Of a stretch of DNA of 64,000 bases, positions 50,012 to 60,656 are shown piece by piece (position 1 is the first letter of the stretch; each line of letters opens with the position of its first letter). The position numbers were made by a program, and so were the translations under genes. A model generated the notes under the pieces. It was not told the origin of the DNA and ran no database searches. It saw nothing but the letters and a program-made list of their open reading frames with translations. Location: NCBI RefSeq assembly GCF_015773195.1, contig NZ_JADWYK010000007.1, positions 228,352 to 292,351 of the forward strand, given 5' to 3'. This stretch comes from Hymenobacter guriensis (lineage in GTDB: Bacteria > Bacteroidota > Bacteroidia > Cytophagales > Hymenobacteraceae).

Positions 50012-51667
50012 CTACTCTACCAGCACCCCGATGTAGTAGTTAAACGTGTCCACCTCGATGTTTTCTTTGGTGGCGCCGGCTATGGCGAATTTCTCCCACT
50101 TGGTTTTGGGGAAAATGCGCTGGTAGGTACCGCCCTTGGTGCGCACCTGAATAGGCATGTCGAATTCGGGCACATCGGCAAGCCAGCGTGCCAGCATCTG
50201 GCCTTCGTCAAATCTGATTTCCAGCGTTGGTATGGTCTTGTGGCGCAGATACTGGTCGAATACGGGCTTCAGGTAGCGGCCGGTGCCCCGGAAGTAGTCG
50301 ACCACTTGTTCCGTGGTGACGGTTTGATGGTAGAACTGCTGGTTGAGGCCACGCAGCAGCTCGCGCCATTTGTCGTCATTGTCCAGCCCCACGCGTAGCA
50401 TGTTTAGCAGGCTGGCGCCCTTGTCGTACATGTCGCCGGAGCCTTCCTTATTCACGCCGTAGGGGCCAATGATGGAGCCGTCGTTCTGGATGTTGCGGCG
50501 CTGGCCGTGGAGGTATTCCTGGCCTGCTTGTTTGCCGAACATGCTTTCCACAAACAACGACTCCGAGTAAGTGGTGAAGCTTTCGTGCACCCACATGTCG
50601 GCAATGTCCTTGCTCGTGATGTTGTTGCCGAACCACTCATGCCCGCTTTCGTGGATGACGATGAAGTCCCATTTCAGGCCCCAGCCGGTGTTGCTGCGGT
50701 CTTTGCCGAGGTAGCCGTTGAGGTATTTGTTGCCGTAGGCCACGGCGCTCTGGTGCTCCATACCGAGGTGGGGCGCATCTACCAGCTTGTAGCCATCTTC
50801 ATAAAATGGATACGGTCCAAACCAGTACTCAAACGCCTTGAGCATGGCCGGCACGTTGGCGGCGAAGTGCTTTTTGGCTTTGGTCAGGTTTTCGGGCAGC
50901 ACCCAATAGTCGAGCGTGAGCGGGCCTTTCTCCCCGGCGTAGGTACCCCCGTTGAAGTGCCGGTAGTCGCCCACGTTCAGGGCCACATCGTAGTTGTTAA
51001 TGGGGTTGTTCACGAACCAGTCGTAGCGTGTGTAGCCGCCCTTCAGCTTCGTGACTTTGCGCAGGCGGCCATTCGACACGTCTTTGAGGCCCTTGGGCAC
51101 CGAGATGCTGATGAGCATGGAGTCAACCTCGTCGGATTGGTGGTCTTTGGTGGGCCACCAGATGCTGGCGCCTACGCCCTGGCAGGCGGTGGCTACCCAG
51201 GGCTTACCGGCGGCATCCTGCGTGAACACGAAGCCCCCATCCCAAGGTGCTTTCTTGGCCACAACGGGCTGGCCGGAGTAAAACACCGTGAACTGGTCGC
51301 GGGTGCCCTGGCGGATGGGCTGCGGGAACGTCACGAACACCGCATTGGCCTCCCGCGTGAACGGCACCGATTTGCCCTGGTACTCCACCTTGTCTACCGA
51401 GAGGTTGGCAAACAAATCAAACTGCAGCCGCGTGAAGTCCTGGGTAGCCGTGAAGCGGAACAGGTTGGATCCGCTCAGGAAGCGCTTATCCACATCCAGC
51501 TTCACATCAAGGTGATAATAGTTGAGGTCATAGCAGGTGCGCAGGGGCGTAAGCTGCCCGCGCAGGGAATCGGCGCGGGTGAAGCCGGCTTTGGGCTGCA
51601 GCAGCTGGGCCGTAGCGGCCTGGGTTAAACTCAACAGCGCGGCGAACAGCAGTATACGTCGGAGCAT
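50012..51667 (-). CDS. M1 family metallopeptidase
   Basis: A 551-residue exported aminopeptidase-N-like protein. After the signal peptide (1-20) comes the N-terminal beta domain (YYHLDVKLDVDKRFLSGSN), a substrate-binding GMEHQSAVAYGN in place of GAMEN, and the zinc site H339-ESG-H343 with E362 (HEWFGNN ... WVHESF). It lacks the long C-terminal helical domain of E. coli PepN, as do most Bacteroidota short M1 members. It removes N-terminal residues from peptides in the periplasm. Start set at 51667 before the signal peptide; the frame is open to 51760. Confidence 0.93.
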   Translation of the reverse strand: MLRRILLFAALLSLTQAATAQLLQPKAGFTRADSLRGQLTPLRTCYDLNYYHLDVKLDVDKRFLSGSNLFRFTATQDFTRLQFDLFANLSVDKVEYQGKSVPFTREANAVFVTFPQPIRQGTRDQFTVFYSGQPVVAKKAPWDGGFVFTQDAAGKPWVATACQGVGASIWWPTKDHQSDEVDSMLISISVPKGLKDVSNGRLRKVTKLKGGYTRYDWFVNNPINNYDVALNVGDYRHFNGGTYAGEKGPLTLDYWVLPENLTKAKKHFAANVPAMLKAFEYWFGPYPFYEDGYKLVDAPHLGMEHQSAVAYGNKYLNGYLGKDRSNTGWGLKWDFIVIHESGHEWFGNNITSKDIADMWVHESFTTYSESLFVESMFGKQAGQEYLHGQRRNIQNDGSIIGPYGVNKEGSGDMYDKGASLLNMLRVGLDNDDKWRELLRGLNQQFYHQTVTTEQVVDYFRGTGRYLKPVFDQYLRHKTIPTLEIRFDEGQMLARWLADVPEFDMPIQVRTKGGTYQRIFPKTKWEKFAIAGATKENIEVDTFNYYIGVLVE

Positions 51668-51826
51668 AGAACAAGCGGAGAGAAGGAAGAGCAGCCAAGA
51701 TACTGCGCCCGGAACAGACGCCTGCTTCGGGGCCTCGTTGCGCGGCTGGCTGAGCGGCATTTCGGGCTATTTCTGCTTACTATTGGCTGTGCAAACGTTT
51801 GTTCACGTCTGAAAGCCCGGTTCTCG

Positions 51827-53800
51827 ATGCTTCGTTTCCCGCTATTGTTGCTTGGTTTTGGTGTCGTAAGCTCTGCCGCGCAGGCTGCCGTGCGGCTGCC
51901 CCGGCTGGTGGGCTCCCACATGGTACTGCAGCGCGACACCCGGCTGCCGCTCTGGGGCTGGGCCGCGCCGGGCGAGAAAGTCAGCCTCACGTTCCAGGGC
52001 AAAACCTACGCTGCCCAGCCCGATGCCACTGGCAAATGGACGCTCACGCTGCCCGCCATGCCCGCCGGTGGCCCCTATACCATGTCCATCAAAGGCAGCA
52101 ACACCCTGGAGCTGATCGATATCCTGGTGGGCGACGTGTGGCTGGCCTCGGGGCAGTCGAACATGGAGTGGCCCCTGCGCGACGCCGACAACGGCCCCCG
52201 GGAAATTGCCGCCGCTGCCTTCCCGCAGATTCGGCTGATTGACGTGCCCAACGTAATGGCCTCGCGCCCCCAAGCCGAGTTTGGCGGGGCCGGCTGGCAG
52301 GTGTGCAGCCCGGCTACGGCCGGCAGCTTCTCGGCCGTAGCCTACTTTTTTGCCCGCGACCTGCAGCAGCGCTACCACGTGCCCATCGGCCTGATTACGG
52401 CCGAGTGGGGCGGTACCCCAGCCGAGTCGTGGACCAGTGCAGAGGCCCTAAAGGCCTTGCCCGAGTTTACGCCAGTTGTGGAGGAGCTACGCAGCAACCC
52501 GCGCGACATCAGCCATCAGGTAGCCGACTTTGAAGCGCAGATGGCTGCCTGGCGCCGCAGCCCGGCTGGTCAGGACCAGGGCCACCGCCCCGGCGCCCAA
52601 GCTTGGTTTGAAGTTAACTACGCGGCGGCCAATTGGCCAACCATGCCGCTGCCCGGCGTTTGGGAAGCTACCCCGGGCCTGCAAAATTTTGATGGAGTGA
52701 TATGGTTTCGCAAGGAAGTAACCCTCACCGCCGAGGAAGCCAACCAGCCCGCCCAGCTTAGCCTGGCCCAGATAGACGACAACGACTCCACCTGGTTCAA
52801 CGGGACCTTCATCGGACGCACCAACGGCTACAACGAGCCCCGCCGCTACACCGTGCCGGCGGCGTTGGTAAAGCCCGGTCGCAACGTAGTGACGGTGCGC
52901 GTGGTAGACAACGGTGGGGGTGGAGGCATCTGGGGCGAGGCCCGGGATATGACTCTGACCACCGGCCCCCGCGCGGTACCGCTGGCTGGCAATTGGGCGT
53001 ACCAGATAGCGTATGACCGGCAAACCACCCCGCGCAACCCGTTTCCGGCCGGGGCCCAGAACAGCCCCACGGTGCTCTATAATGCCATGATTGCGCCGTT
53101 GCTACCCTATGCCATCAAAGGCGCCATCTGGTACCAGGGCGAAAGCAACGCCGGCCGGGCCGAGCAGTACCGTTCTTTGTTTCCAACCCTGATCCGGGAC
53201 TGGCGGCAGCGCTGGGGCCAGGGCGACTTTCCGTTCCTGTTCGTGCAGCTGGCCAACTTCATGGCCGATGAGCCCCAGCCCGCCGACTACGAGTGGGCCG
53301 AGCTACGCGAGGCCCAGGCCCGCACCCTCAGCTTGCCCCGCACCGGCATGGCCACCGCCATCGACATTGGCAACCCGGCCGATATCCACCCCCGCAACAA
53401 GCAGGAAGTGGGCCGCCGCCTGGCGCTGGCTGCCCGGCAGGTAGCCTACGGGGACAAGCAGGTAGTAGCCTCCGGCCCAACGTTTGAGAAAATGCAGGTG
53501 CAGGGCCAGGAAGTGCGTATCACCTTCAAAAATACCGGCAGCGGGCTCGAGCTGAAAGACGCTGGCGGCACCACGCTCAAAAGCTTCGCCATTGCTGGAG
53601 CCGACCGCAAATTCGTGTGGGCCCAGGGCCGGCTGGAAGGCAATACTCTGGTGCTTTCGAGCCCGCAGGTGCCCGCGCCGGTGGCTGTGCGCTACGCCTG
53701 GAGCAACAATCCGTTCCCTAATCTGTACAACAAGGAAGGCCTGCCCGCTCCGCCCTTCCGCACCGACGACTGGCCCGGCCTTACCACTGGCTGGAAATAA
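51827..53800 (+). CDS. Sialate O-acetylesterase family protein
   Basis: A 657-residue exported esterase. Signal peptide (1-20), an N-terminal sugar-binding beta domain (LPRLVGSHMVLQRDTRLPLWG), the SGNH hydrolase with the catalytic serine S111 in WLASGQSNMEWPL, an inserted jelly-roll (about 255-350, WFRKEVTLTAEEA), then the second half of the catalytic domain with IWYQGESNAGRAEQY and the DIHPRNKQEVGRRLAL His-Asp block. Such enzymes remove acetyl groups from sialic acids or plant xylan-type sugars. No polysaccharide locus lies around it. It diverges from the M1 peptidase gene. Confidence 0.93.
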   Translation: MLRFPLLLLGFGVVSSAAQAAVRLPRLVGSHMVLQRDTRLPLWGWAAPGEKVSLTFQGKTYAAQPDATGKWTLTLPAMPAGGPYTMSIKGSNTLELIDILVGDVWLASGQSNMEWPLRDADNGPREIAAAAFPQIRLIDVPNVMASRPQAEFGGAGWQVCSPATAGSFSAVAYFFARDLQQRYHVPIGLITAEWGGTPAESWTSAEALKALPEFTPVVEELRSNPRDISHQVADFEAQMAAWRRSPAGQDQGHRPGAQAWFEVNYAAANWPTMPLPGVWEATPGLQNFDGVIWFRKEVTLTAEEANQPAQLSLAQIDDNDSTWFNGTFIGRTNGYNEPRRYTVPAALVKPGRNVVTVRVVDNGGGGGIWGEARDMTLTTGPRAVPLAGNWAYQIAYDRQTTPRNPFPAGAQNSPTVLYNAMIAPLLPYAIKGAIWYQGESNAGRAEQYRSLFPTLIRDWRQRWGQGDFPFLFVQLANFMADEPQPADYEWAELREAQARTLSLPRTGMATAIDIGNPADIHPRNKQEVGRRLALAARQVAYGDKQVVASGPTFEKMQVQGQEVRITFKNTGSGLELKDAGGTTLKSFAIAGADRKFVWAQGRLEGNTLVLSSPQVPAPVAVRYAWSNNPFPNLYNKEGLPAPPFRTDDWPGLTTGWK

Positions 53801-53855
53801 GCTGCCGGGCGCAGCTTCGCAGGATTCCGGCGCAACCCGCCCGGGTTTTCCGGTG

Positions 53856-53863
53856 TAGGTTTG
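53856..53863 (+). promoter_or_regulatory. TAnnTTTG promoter element before the EamA gene
   Basis: An exact TAGGTTTG match 23 bp before the ATG of the EamA transporter. No -33 TTG is at the usual distance, so only the -7 element is supported. Confidence 0.35.
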
Positions 53864-53885
53864 CCCTGTACTTTGCTTTTCCCGT

Positions 53886-54842
53886 ATGCCTCGCCCTTCC
53901 CGCGCTTCGCTGCTGCTGGCTTTTGCCGCTCTGTATATCATCTGGGGCTCCACCTACCTGGGCATCCGCTTTGCCATCGACTCCATTCCGCCTCTGCTAA
54001 TGGCTGGTACGCGCTACGCGCTGGCCGGGGCGCTGCTCTATGGATTTATGCGCTGGCGCGGGGAGCCAGCCCCCACGCTGCGGGGCTGGGGTACGGCGCT
54101 TCTTATTGGCATCTGCCTGCTGGCGTTCGGCAACGGGGGCGTGACGGTGGGTGAGCAGTACATTCCCTCGGGGCTGGCGGCGCTGCTGGTAGCCACGGTC
54201 CCCATGTTTCTGGCGCTGCTGGGCTGGCTGAGCGGCGTCTCGGCGCGGCCTACGCTGTGGGTATCAATAGGGCTGGCAATTGGCATGGTGGGCGTATATC
54301 TGCTGGCACGCACCCCGGGCGCGGCCCACGTAGCTATTCCGGGCCACGAAATCATTGGTATCGTGTGCGTGCTCACGGCGGCCCTGGTGTGGGCTATTGG
54401 CTCACTCTACTCCAAGAAAAAGCAGCCGGCTTCGTCCCCATTCGTATCGGGTGGGATGCAGATGCTGTGCGGCGGGCTGGTGATGATAGTAGTGGGCTTA
54501 CTGCGCGGCGAGGCAGCCGGCTTCAGCATAGCTGCCGTTACTACCAAATCGTGGCTGGCGTATGCTTACCTGGTTACGTTTGGGAGCATCGTGGCTTTTA
54601 CCGCCTACATCTGGCTGCTGCGGCACGTGGAGCCAGCTCTGGCGGGCACGTATGCTTTCGTGAACCCGGTAGTAGCGGTGCTGCTGGGGTGGGCCTTTGC
54701 CGGCGAAACGCTCAATGCCCAGATGCTCGGTGGGGCTGCTCTCATTGTAGTGGCCGTGGTACTGGTAGTGCTGGGCGGCCGCCGGGCGCCGGAAGCACCA
54801 ACTTCAGAATCTTCGTCGGAAACGGTTGCTTCTAAAGCCTAG
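53886..54842 (+). CDS. EamA/DMT superfamily transporter
   Basis: A 318-residue inner-membrane transporter with ten hydrophobic helices in two EamA repeats. The first repeat has ALYIIWGSTYLGIRFAIDSI and GTRYALAGALLYGFMRW, the second GIVCVLTAALVWAIGSLYSKK and HVEPALAGTYAFVNPVVAVLLGW (in part). The pattern is closest to YedA-like exporters, which move amino acids or other metabolites. The C-terminal tail (about 295-318) is hydrophilic and Ser/Glu-rich. Substrate unknown. Confidence 0.92.
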   Translation: MPRPSRASLLLAFAALYIIWGSTYLGIRFAIDSIPPLLMAGTRYALAGALLYGFMRWRGEPAPTLRGWGTALLIGICLLAFGNGGVTVGEQYIPSGLAALLVATVPMFLALLGWLSGVSARPTLWVSIGLAIGMVGVYLLARTPGAAHVAIPGHEIIGIVCVLTAALVWAIGSLYSKKKQPASSPFVSGGMQMLCGGLVMIVVGLLRGEAAGFSIAAVTTKSWLAYAYLVTFGSIVAFTAYIWLLRHVEPALAGTYAFVNPVVAVLLGWAFAGETLNAQMLGGAALIVVAVVLVVLGGRRAPEAPTSESSSETVASKA

Positions 54843-55264
54843 CTTCGTGTAGGGCGCTACCCTGAGGATCGGCTGTCTGCGTTGCCGCTAGCTACTGCTG
54901 ATAGGCCTTTCTTTAAACCAGCCAAAGGTTGACGGGAGCCAATGTTAGCGCGCTGCATCATCCCAATCAGCCGCAATAGAAAGAGGGGGTGATGGAGGCA
55001 ATGTATTTATATAACCTATAGCCCAAGTGTACCGTAAGCGGCTCTACTTTTCAGGAAGCAAGCAAGTAAGCCTGCTGAGAAGCAAATAGATACTAGGGCC
55101 GTCAAGAGCGATGCTTGTGTAGCAGCCCGCAAACTTATGCGAAGCCTCTGCATTGCGCATAGTAAAAACTTGTCGTAAAAAAATACCAGCTTCAATAGCG
55201 AATAAATTGAAACTTGCGTAAATTCGCTACGTATTCTGGCATCCACCCGTTCTTCGCTGTGCTT
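54843..55264. other. Intergenic region of 420 bp, mostly without recognised content
   Basis: The region becomes AT-rich from about 54990. It has no terminator hairpin that I can defend after the EamA gene. The only coding candidate is a 45-codon frame on minus (55016-55153), listed separately. The last 60 bases hold the likely promoter of the globin gene, but no clear consensus. Confidence 0.5.
55016..55153 (-). CDS. Possible small membrane peptide, 45 aa
   Basis: A 45-residue frame, starting MQRLRISLRAATQ with a basic amphipathic N-terminus followed by one hydrophobic segment (ASLLTALVSICFSAGLLACFL in part) and a short polar end. Size and build fit a small membrane peptide or toxin-like protein, but there is no family match or clear ribosome site. 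Longer reading in this frame to 55603 covers the globin gene on the other strand and is not credible. Confidence 0.25.
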   Translation of the reverse strand: MQRLRISLRAATQASLLTALVSICFSAGLLACFLKSRAAYGTLGL

Positions 55265-55654
55265 ATGCAAACGTCTACTACCCTCCCCGACATCCAGACT
55301 GAAGGCGACATCAAAAAACTGGTAGACACGCTTTGCCATAAAACCAACAACGATACGCTGTTGGGCCCCAGCTTTGGGGCTGCGTCCCGCATTCACTGGC
55401 CGTATTTTCTCACCTCGCAGTACCGCTACTGGAGTACCACGTTGCTGGGCCGCAAGGAAGTAGAAGGTGCGCCGTTGCCCGAGCAGGTAGTGCTTCCGCA
55501 GGGCGGCCACCACGTCAATCATTGGCTGAAGCTGTTTTCCTCTACCGTGGAAGAGTATTTCTCCGGTTCCAAAGCCGAAGAAGCTAAGCTGTTGGCCCGT
55601 CAACTAGCCACTCGGCTTAGTGCCTCCCGTCTGCGCGAGCTGCCGGTTGATTAA
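55265..55654 (+). CDS. Group III truncated hemoglobin
   Basis: A 129-residue globin. It starts LPDIQTEGDIKKLVDTLCHK and shows IHWPYFLTSQYRYWSTTLLG (helix E/F region) and GGHHVNHWLKLFSSTVEEYF, where a histidine of HHVNHW is the likely proximal heme ligand, then KAEEAKLLARQLATRL. Group III globins bind oxygen, NO or redox species and are often in microaerobic or NO stress settings. The frame is open to 55214; the ATG at 55265 gives the family length. It ends at a terminator. Confidence 0.9.
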   Translation: MQTSTTLPDIQTEGDIKKLVDTLCHKTNNDTLLGPSFGAASRIHWPYFLTSQYRYWSTTLLGRKEVEGAPLPEQVVLPQGGHHVNHWLKLFSSTVEEYFSGSKAEEAKLLARQLATRLSASRLRELPVD

Positions 55655-55711
55655 CCGTTTTACCCACCCAGGTACATTTCCGCTCCCACCCAACTCCACC
55701 ACCCCGAAAAG

Positions 55712-55741
55712 AAAACGCCCCGTCATGCGGGGCGTTTTTTT
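55712..55741 (+). terminator. Terminator after the globin gene
   Basis: A stem of ten or more base pairs (aaaacgcccc 55712-55721 with 55729-55738) and seven-base loop region gtcatgc, followed by a long T-run TTTTTTTG. Confidence 0.88.
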
Positions 55742-55780
55742 GTTTCTGCCGGTTGATGAGTGACTGACTTAGCATCATGA

Positions 55781-55821
55781 AAAAGCCCCTTGCCGGACGC
55801 TCTTTCCGGCAAGGGGCTTTT
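55781..55821. terminator. Terminator after odhB
   Basis: A perfect 17-bp stem (55781-55797 with 55805-55821) with loop cgctctt; A-run before and TTTTGCTTTT after. It ends the odhB-sucA unit on the minus strand. Confidence 0.9.
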
Positions 55822-55837
55822 GCTTTTGTGCTTTAGG

Positions 55838-57547
55838 CTACACGCCCAGCAACAGGCGAGTTGGGTCTTCGAGCAGTTCCTTCACGCGCACCAGGAACGA
55901 TACCGACTCGCGGCCGTCGATGATGCGGTGGTCGTAGCTCAGCGCCAAGTACATCATCGGGCGAATCACCACCTGGCCGTTTTCGGCAATGGGCCGCTGC
56001 ACAATGTTGTGCATGCCCAGGATGGCTGACTGCGGCGCATTGATGATCGGAGTGCTCATCATGGAGCCGAACACGCCGCCATTGGTGATGGTGAACGTGC
56101 CGCCGGTCATCTGCTCAATGGTGAGCTTATTGTCGCGGGCCAGGCCGGCGAGGCGCTGAATTTCCTTTTCAATGCCATCAAACGACAGCTCCTCGGCATT
56201 GCGGATAACCGGCACCACCAAGCCTTTCGGGGCCGATACGGCAATGCTAATGTCGCAGAAGTCGTTGTAAATGATGTCGGTGCCATCAATCTGGGCATTC
56301 ACGGCAGGCCACTCCTTCAGGGCCACGCACACAGCTTTGGTGAAGAACGACATGAAGCCGAGACCCACGCTGTGCTTCTCCTTGAACTTGTCCTTGAACT
56401 TGTTACGCAGGTCCATGATGGGCTGCATGTTCACCTCATTGAAGGTGGTGAGCATGGCCGTCTCATTTTTTACGGCTACCAAGCGGCGCGAAACAGTTTT
56501 GCGCAGGTTGCTCATCCGCTCCCGGCGTTGTACTCTGTTGCCAGTTGCTGGTTGTGGGCTGGCAGCGGCCGGAGCGGCAGACGGAGCAGCGGGGGCTGCC
56601 GCCTGCGGAGCTGGAGCGGCCGGTTTGGCCTGGGCGTTCTGGGCGTCCTCCTTGGTAATACGCCCGTCCCGGCCCGAGCCCTGCACATCGGCCGGGCTGA
56701 TGCCTTTTTCCCCGAGAATCTTGCCGGCCGCCGGTGAAGGTGTACCCGTAGCGTAAGAGCTAACAGCGGCGGGCTGCGGGCTGTTTGCCACTGCGGGAGC
56801 AGCTGCAGATGCCGCCGGGGCAGCCGGTGCTGAAGCTGCGGCCGGAGTTCCGCTACCGCCTTCAATGCGGGCAATAACGGCGCCGATACCAATCGTTTCG
56901 CCTTCCTTGGCAGCGTGGCGCAGGGTGCCGGTGCCTTCGGCCGGCAACTCAAACGTGGCCTTATCCGATTCGAGTTCGGCAATGATTTCGTCGCGCTGTA
57001 CCTGGGCGCCGTCTTCCTTCAGCCACTTGGCCACCGTCACCTCCGTAATGGACTCGCCCACCGCCGGAATCTTCATTTCCACGGCTGCGTTTTCGGTGCC
57101 AACTGGCGCCGCAGGTGCCGCGGCCGTGGGTGTGTTGGCCGAGCCAGCCTGAGAGCCGCCGTAGCCGCTTTGGTTGCTGGCCTGGGGATTCTGTTCGCCC
57201 TGCGTTACGGGGTCAGCGGCGCCGCTTTCTTTCTGGCCGGGTGCCGTTGCACTGTTCTGTGGCGTAGTTAGGGTGGCACTGGCGGCCGGAGCTACGGGCG
57301 CAGCAGAAGCACTGTCGCCGTTGATATCCGCAATAACGGTTCCGATACCAATGGTTTCGCCCTCGGCTACGCGGATTTTCAATACGCCATCGGCTTCAGC
57401 GGGCAGTTCAAACGTGGCTTTGTCGGATTCCAGCTCAGCAATTACTTCGTCGCGCTTTACCGTGGCGCCGTCCTGCTTAAGCCACTTGGCAATGGTAACC
57501 TCGGTGATGGACTCACCAACAGCGGGGATTTTAATTTCCAGACCCAT
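55838..57547 (-). CDS. odhB: 2-oxoglutarate dehydrogenase E2, dihydrolipoyl succinyltransferase
   Basis: A 569-residue E2 with two lipoyl domains (lipoyl lysines K43 and K196, both in [11 protein letters not shown]), each joined by Ala/Pro/Ser-rich flexible linkers, an E3/E1-binding peripheral domain ([24 protein letters not shown]; [20 protein letters not shown]), and the catalytic acyltransferase domain ending in [20 protein letters not shown] with the catalytic histidine. It transfers succinyl groups to CoA in the TCA cycle. The ATG at 57547 starts [13 protein letters not shown]; the frame is open to 57655. sucA lies 58 bp upstream. Confidence 0.94.
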   Translation of the reverse strand: MGLEIKIPAVGESITEVTIAKWLKQDGATVKRDEVIAELESDKATFELPAEADGVLKIRVAEGETIGIGTVIADINGDSASAAPVAPAASATLTTPQNSATAPGQKESGAADPVTQGEQNPQASNQSGYGGSQAGSANTPTAAAPAAPVGTENAAVEMKIPAVGESITEVTVAKWLKEDGAQVQRDEIIAELESDKATFELPAEGTGTLRHAAKEGETIGIGAVIARIEGGSGTPAAASAPAAPAASAAAPAVANSPQPAAVSSYATGTPSPAAGKILGEKGISPADVQGSGRDGRITKEDAQNAQAKPAAPAPQAAAPAAPSAAPAAASPQPATGNRVQRRERMSNLRKTVSRRLVAVKNETAMLTTFNEVNMQPIMDLRNKFKDKFKEKHSVGLGFMSFFTKAVCVALKEWPAVNAQIDGTDIIYNDFCDISIAVSAPKGLVVPVIRNAEELSFDGIEKEIQRLAGLARDNKLTIEQMTGGTFTITNGGVFGSMMSTPIINAPQSAILGMHNIVQRPIAENGQVVIRPMMYLALSYDHRIIDGRESVSFLVRVKELLEDPTRLLLGV

Positions 57548-57605
57548 AAGGCGGGAGAGTTGAGAGGGTTTCGGTGGGATATTATTGCTAACAGCTACAG
57601 GCAGG

Positions 57606-60452
57606 CTAGTCGGTTTTCTTGGCCATTTCAGCCGTGGCTTTGATGTTCTCGGCATCTACCTCGGCGGTAGTAATTCCGAAAGCGCGCCCTATCAGGTCTT
57701 TCTGCTCTTTCACGTGCACTTTGTTGTAGCCGGTAGCGGGCGAGGCCGAGGCTTTGCGGGCCACTACGTCTTCCAGCTCGCGGCGCATAAAGCGTAGCAG
57801 GTAGTTCCAGTAGCCCATATTCTCGGGCTCTTCCTGAACCCAGTACACCTTGGCTTTCGGGTACTTGGCAAGCTCAGCATCCAGCTGCTTCTTGGGGAAG
57901 GGGTGCAGCTGCTCCAGGCGCACAATAGCCACATCGGTACGGGCCGACTTCTGCTGCTCTTCCAGCAAATCAAAGTACACTTTGCCCGAACACAGCAGTA
58001 CGCGCTTCACTTTCTTATCCTCGGCGTACACGTCGCCCAGTACTTCCCGGAACGAGCCGGAGGTGAATTCCTCTACCGGCGACACGCACAGCGGGTGGCG
58101 CAGCATGGATTTGGGCGACATTACTACCAGCGGCTTGCGGAACTCCCAGGTCAGCTGCCGGCGCAGAGCGTGGAAGAAGTTGGCCGGCGTGGTCATGTTA
58201 GCCACGATGATGTTGTTCTCGGCTGCCAGCTGCAGGAACCGTTCAGGGCGGGCATTGGAGTGCTCCGGGCCCTGGCCTTCGTAGCCGTGAGGCAGCAGCA
58301 TCACAAGGCCGTTCATCCGCTGCCACTTGCTTTCCGACGACACGATGAACTGGTCAATCATGGTCTGGGCGCCGTTGGCAAAGTCGCCGAACTGCGCTTC
58401 CCAGATTACCAGGGCCGTGGGGTTGGCCATGGCATAGCCGAATTCAAAGCCCAGCACCGCGTACTCGCTCAGCAGCGAGTTGTAGATGTTCAGCTTTTCC
58501 TGGCCTTCCTCGATGTAGTTGAGCGAGTTGTAGGGCGCCGACGTTTCGGCGTCGTGTAGCACGGCATGCCGGTGCGAGAACGTGCCGCGCTGCACATCCT
58601 GCCCGCTCAGGCGCACAATGTGCTTTTCGGCCAGCAACGAGCCATAAGCCAGCAGTTCGCCGGCGGCCCAGTTCAGCACGCGCGTTTCGAAGAACATCTT
58701 CTTGCGCTCCTCCATCAGCTTTTCGATCTGCTTGAGGGGGCGGAAGCCTTCGGGCAGCGTGGTCAGGGCCTTGCCTACTTTGGCTACCACTTCCTCACTG
58801 ATGCCGGTTTGCGGCGACTGGTCAAAGTCCACGGGCTTGCTGCGACGCAGGCTGCGCCACTCGTTTTCCAGGGCCTGGTAGTTATAGGGCAGGGGCTTCT
58901 GCTTCACCATGTCCAGGCGGGCCTGCAGCGTGTCGCGGAACTCCTTGTCCATCTGCGCCGCCAGTTGGGCATCCACGTCGCCGCGGGCTACCAGGGCCGC
59001 GTTGTACACCTCGCGCGGGTTCTGGTGCTTGCTGATGAGGTTGTAGAGCGTGGGCTGGGTGAACTTGGGCTCGTCGGACTCGTTGTGGCCGTGGCGGCGG
59101 TAGCACACCATATCAATAAAGATATCGGCGTTGAACTGCTGCCGGTACTCGGTAGCCAGCTGCACGGCAAACACCACCGCTTCGGGGTCGTCGCCGTTCA
59201 CGTGCAGCACCGGTGCGTCGATAATCTTGGCCAGGTCGGTGCTGTAAATGGAGGAGCGGGCGTCTTCAAAATCAGTAGTAAAGCCTACCTGGTTGTTGAT
59301 AACGAAGTGCACGGTTCCGCCGGTTTTGTAGCCTTCCAACTGCGACATCTGCGTTACCTCGTACCCAATGCCTTGCCCAGCCACCGCCGCGTCGCCATGA
59401 ATCAGGATGGGCAGCACCTTATTGTAGTCGTTGCCGTAGCCGTGGTCGAGCTTGGCACGCACGAAGCCTTCCACCACCGGGTTGACTGCCTCCAAGTGCG
59501 AGGGGTTGGGCGCCAGCTTCAGGTTCACGGTGCGGCCCCCGGCATCCACCTGGCTGCTGTAGCCCATGTGGTATTTCACGTCGCCGTCGCCCATAGTCAA
59601 ATCCGGTACGGCTGTTCCCTCGAATTCCGAGAAGATCTGCTCGTAGGTTTTGCCCATAATATTGGCCAGCACGTTCAGGCGGCCACGGTGGGCCATGCCA
59701 ATCATCACTTCCTCCACGCCCAGCTCAGCGCCTTTGCGGATGATGGCATCGAGGGCGGGAATAGTGGTTTCGCCGCCTTCCAGCGAGAAGCGCTTCTGCC
59801 CGAGAAACTTGGTGTGCAGGAAGTTTTCGAACACCACTGCCTCATTCAACTTGCTCAGAATACGCTTTTTATATTCTACGCCGGGGTTGAAGCTGAGGGA
59901 GTCCTTTTCCACTTTCTCCCGGAACCAGTCGAGCACCCGCGGGTCGCGGATATACATGTACTCGAAGCCGATAGTGCGGGTGTAAATCTTATCCAGCGCC
60001 GCCACAATGTCGCGCAGCTTGGCACTGGTACCGAGCCCCAGCACTTCTCCATTCCGGAAAGTCGTATCCAAGTCAGCATCGCTCAGGCCGAAGTCGGTGA
60101 TGCTCAGGCGGGCTTTACGGTCTTTGCGCGGGCGCACCGGGTTGGTGCAGGCTACCAGGTGGCCACGGCTGCGGTAAGCATGAATCAAGTTGCGCACCTG
60201 CGTTTCCTTGTCGGCCGAAACGGTATCAACGGCTCGAATGGTGCCTGCCTGGTTGGTGCTGGCATTTGTAGACAGCACGCCTTCCCCATCAGCCTGAGGC
60301 AAACCACCCTCTGGGTACTGCTGGGCAAAGTCGAAGCCTTCGAAGAATTTCTGCCAGCTTACATCCACCGATTGCGGATCGGCTTTGTAGGCCTGATAAA
60401 GCTGGTCAAGGTATTCGCCATGAGCATTGGCGATATAAGAGTATGCGTCCAT
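57606..60452 (-). CDS. sucA: 2-oxoglutarate dehydrogenase E1
   Basis: A 948-residue thiamine diphosphate-dependent E1 that decarboxylates 2-oxoglutarate and passes succinyl to the lipoyl arm of OdhB. It has the short N-terminal E2-binding helix ([20 protein letters not shown]), [29 protein letters not shown], the TPP/metal site [24 protein letters not shown], the transketolase-like [14 protein letters not shown] and the C-terminal EEPENMGYW. It forms an operon with odhB; the E3 gene lpdA lies elsewhere in the window. Confidence 0.96.
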   Translation of the reverse strand: MDAYSYIANAHGEYLDQLYQAYKADPQSVDVSWQKFFEGFDFAQQYPEGGLPQADGEGVLSTNASTNQAGTIRAVDTVSADKETQVRNLIHAYRSRGHLVACTNPVRPRKDRKARLSITDFGLSDADLDTTFRNGEVLGLGTSAKLRDIVAALDKIYTRTIGFEYMYIRDPRVLDWFREKVEKDSLSFNPGVEYKKRILSKLNEAVVFENFLHTKFLGQKRFSLEGGETTIPALDAIIRKGAELGVEEVMIGMAHRGRLNVLANIMGKTYEQIFSEFEGTAVPDLTMGDGDVKYHMGYSSQVDAGGRTVNLKLAPNPSHLEAVNPVVEGFVRAKLDHGYGNDYNKVLPILIHGDAAVAGQGIGYEVTQMSQLEGYKTGGTVHFVINNQVGFTTDFEDARSSIYSTDLAKIIDAPVLHVNGDDPEAVVFAVQLATEYRQQFNADIFIDMVCYRRHGHNESDEPKFTQPTLYNLISKHQNPREVYNAALVARGDVDAQLAAQMDKEFRDTLQARLDMVKQKPLPYNYQALENEWRSLRRSKPVDFDQSPQTGISEEVVAKVGKALTTLPEGFRPLKQIEKLMEERKKMFFETRVLNWAAGELLAYGSLLAEKHIVRLSGQDVQRGTFSHRHAVLHDAETSAPYNSLNYIEEGQEKLNIYNSLLSEYAVLGFEFGYAMANPTALVIWEAQFGDFANGAQTMIDQFIVSSESKWQRMNGLVMLLPHGYEGQGPEHSNARPERFLQLAAENNIIVANMTTPANFFHALRRQLTWEFRKPLVVMSPKSMLRHPLCVSPVEEFTSGSFREVLGDVYAEDKKVKRVLLCSGKVYFDLLEEQQKSARTDVAIVRLEQLHPFPKKQLDAELAKYPKAKVYWVQEEPENMGYWNYLLRFMRRELEDVVARKASASPATGYNKVHVKEQKDLIGRAFGITTAEVDAENIKATAEMAKKTD

Positions 60453-60656
60453 GCGGTGGGAACTGGTGGTGTCAGCGTAAAGGTAAACAGCTTGTCAATA
60501 AAGCCGAAACTTATATGCGCATACGCAAATAAGCCTTGTAATCAACGCAATGTTTTGTGCAGATGGCGGAGTTCAGGTAAGAACGACCAATCTATCAAAT
60601 AAACCGAAAAGCAACCCCTTTAAGTAGGAACGGCTTTTGGCTGGTAGAAGGTTATG

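Noticed and set aside
58566..60602. Open frame of 678 codons on plus
   Set aside because: It lies wholly opposite sucA, whose protein is unmistakable. Long antisense frames are common in GC-rich genes with strong third-position bias.
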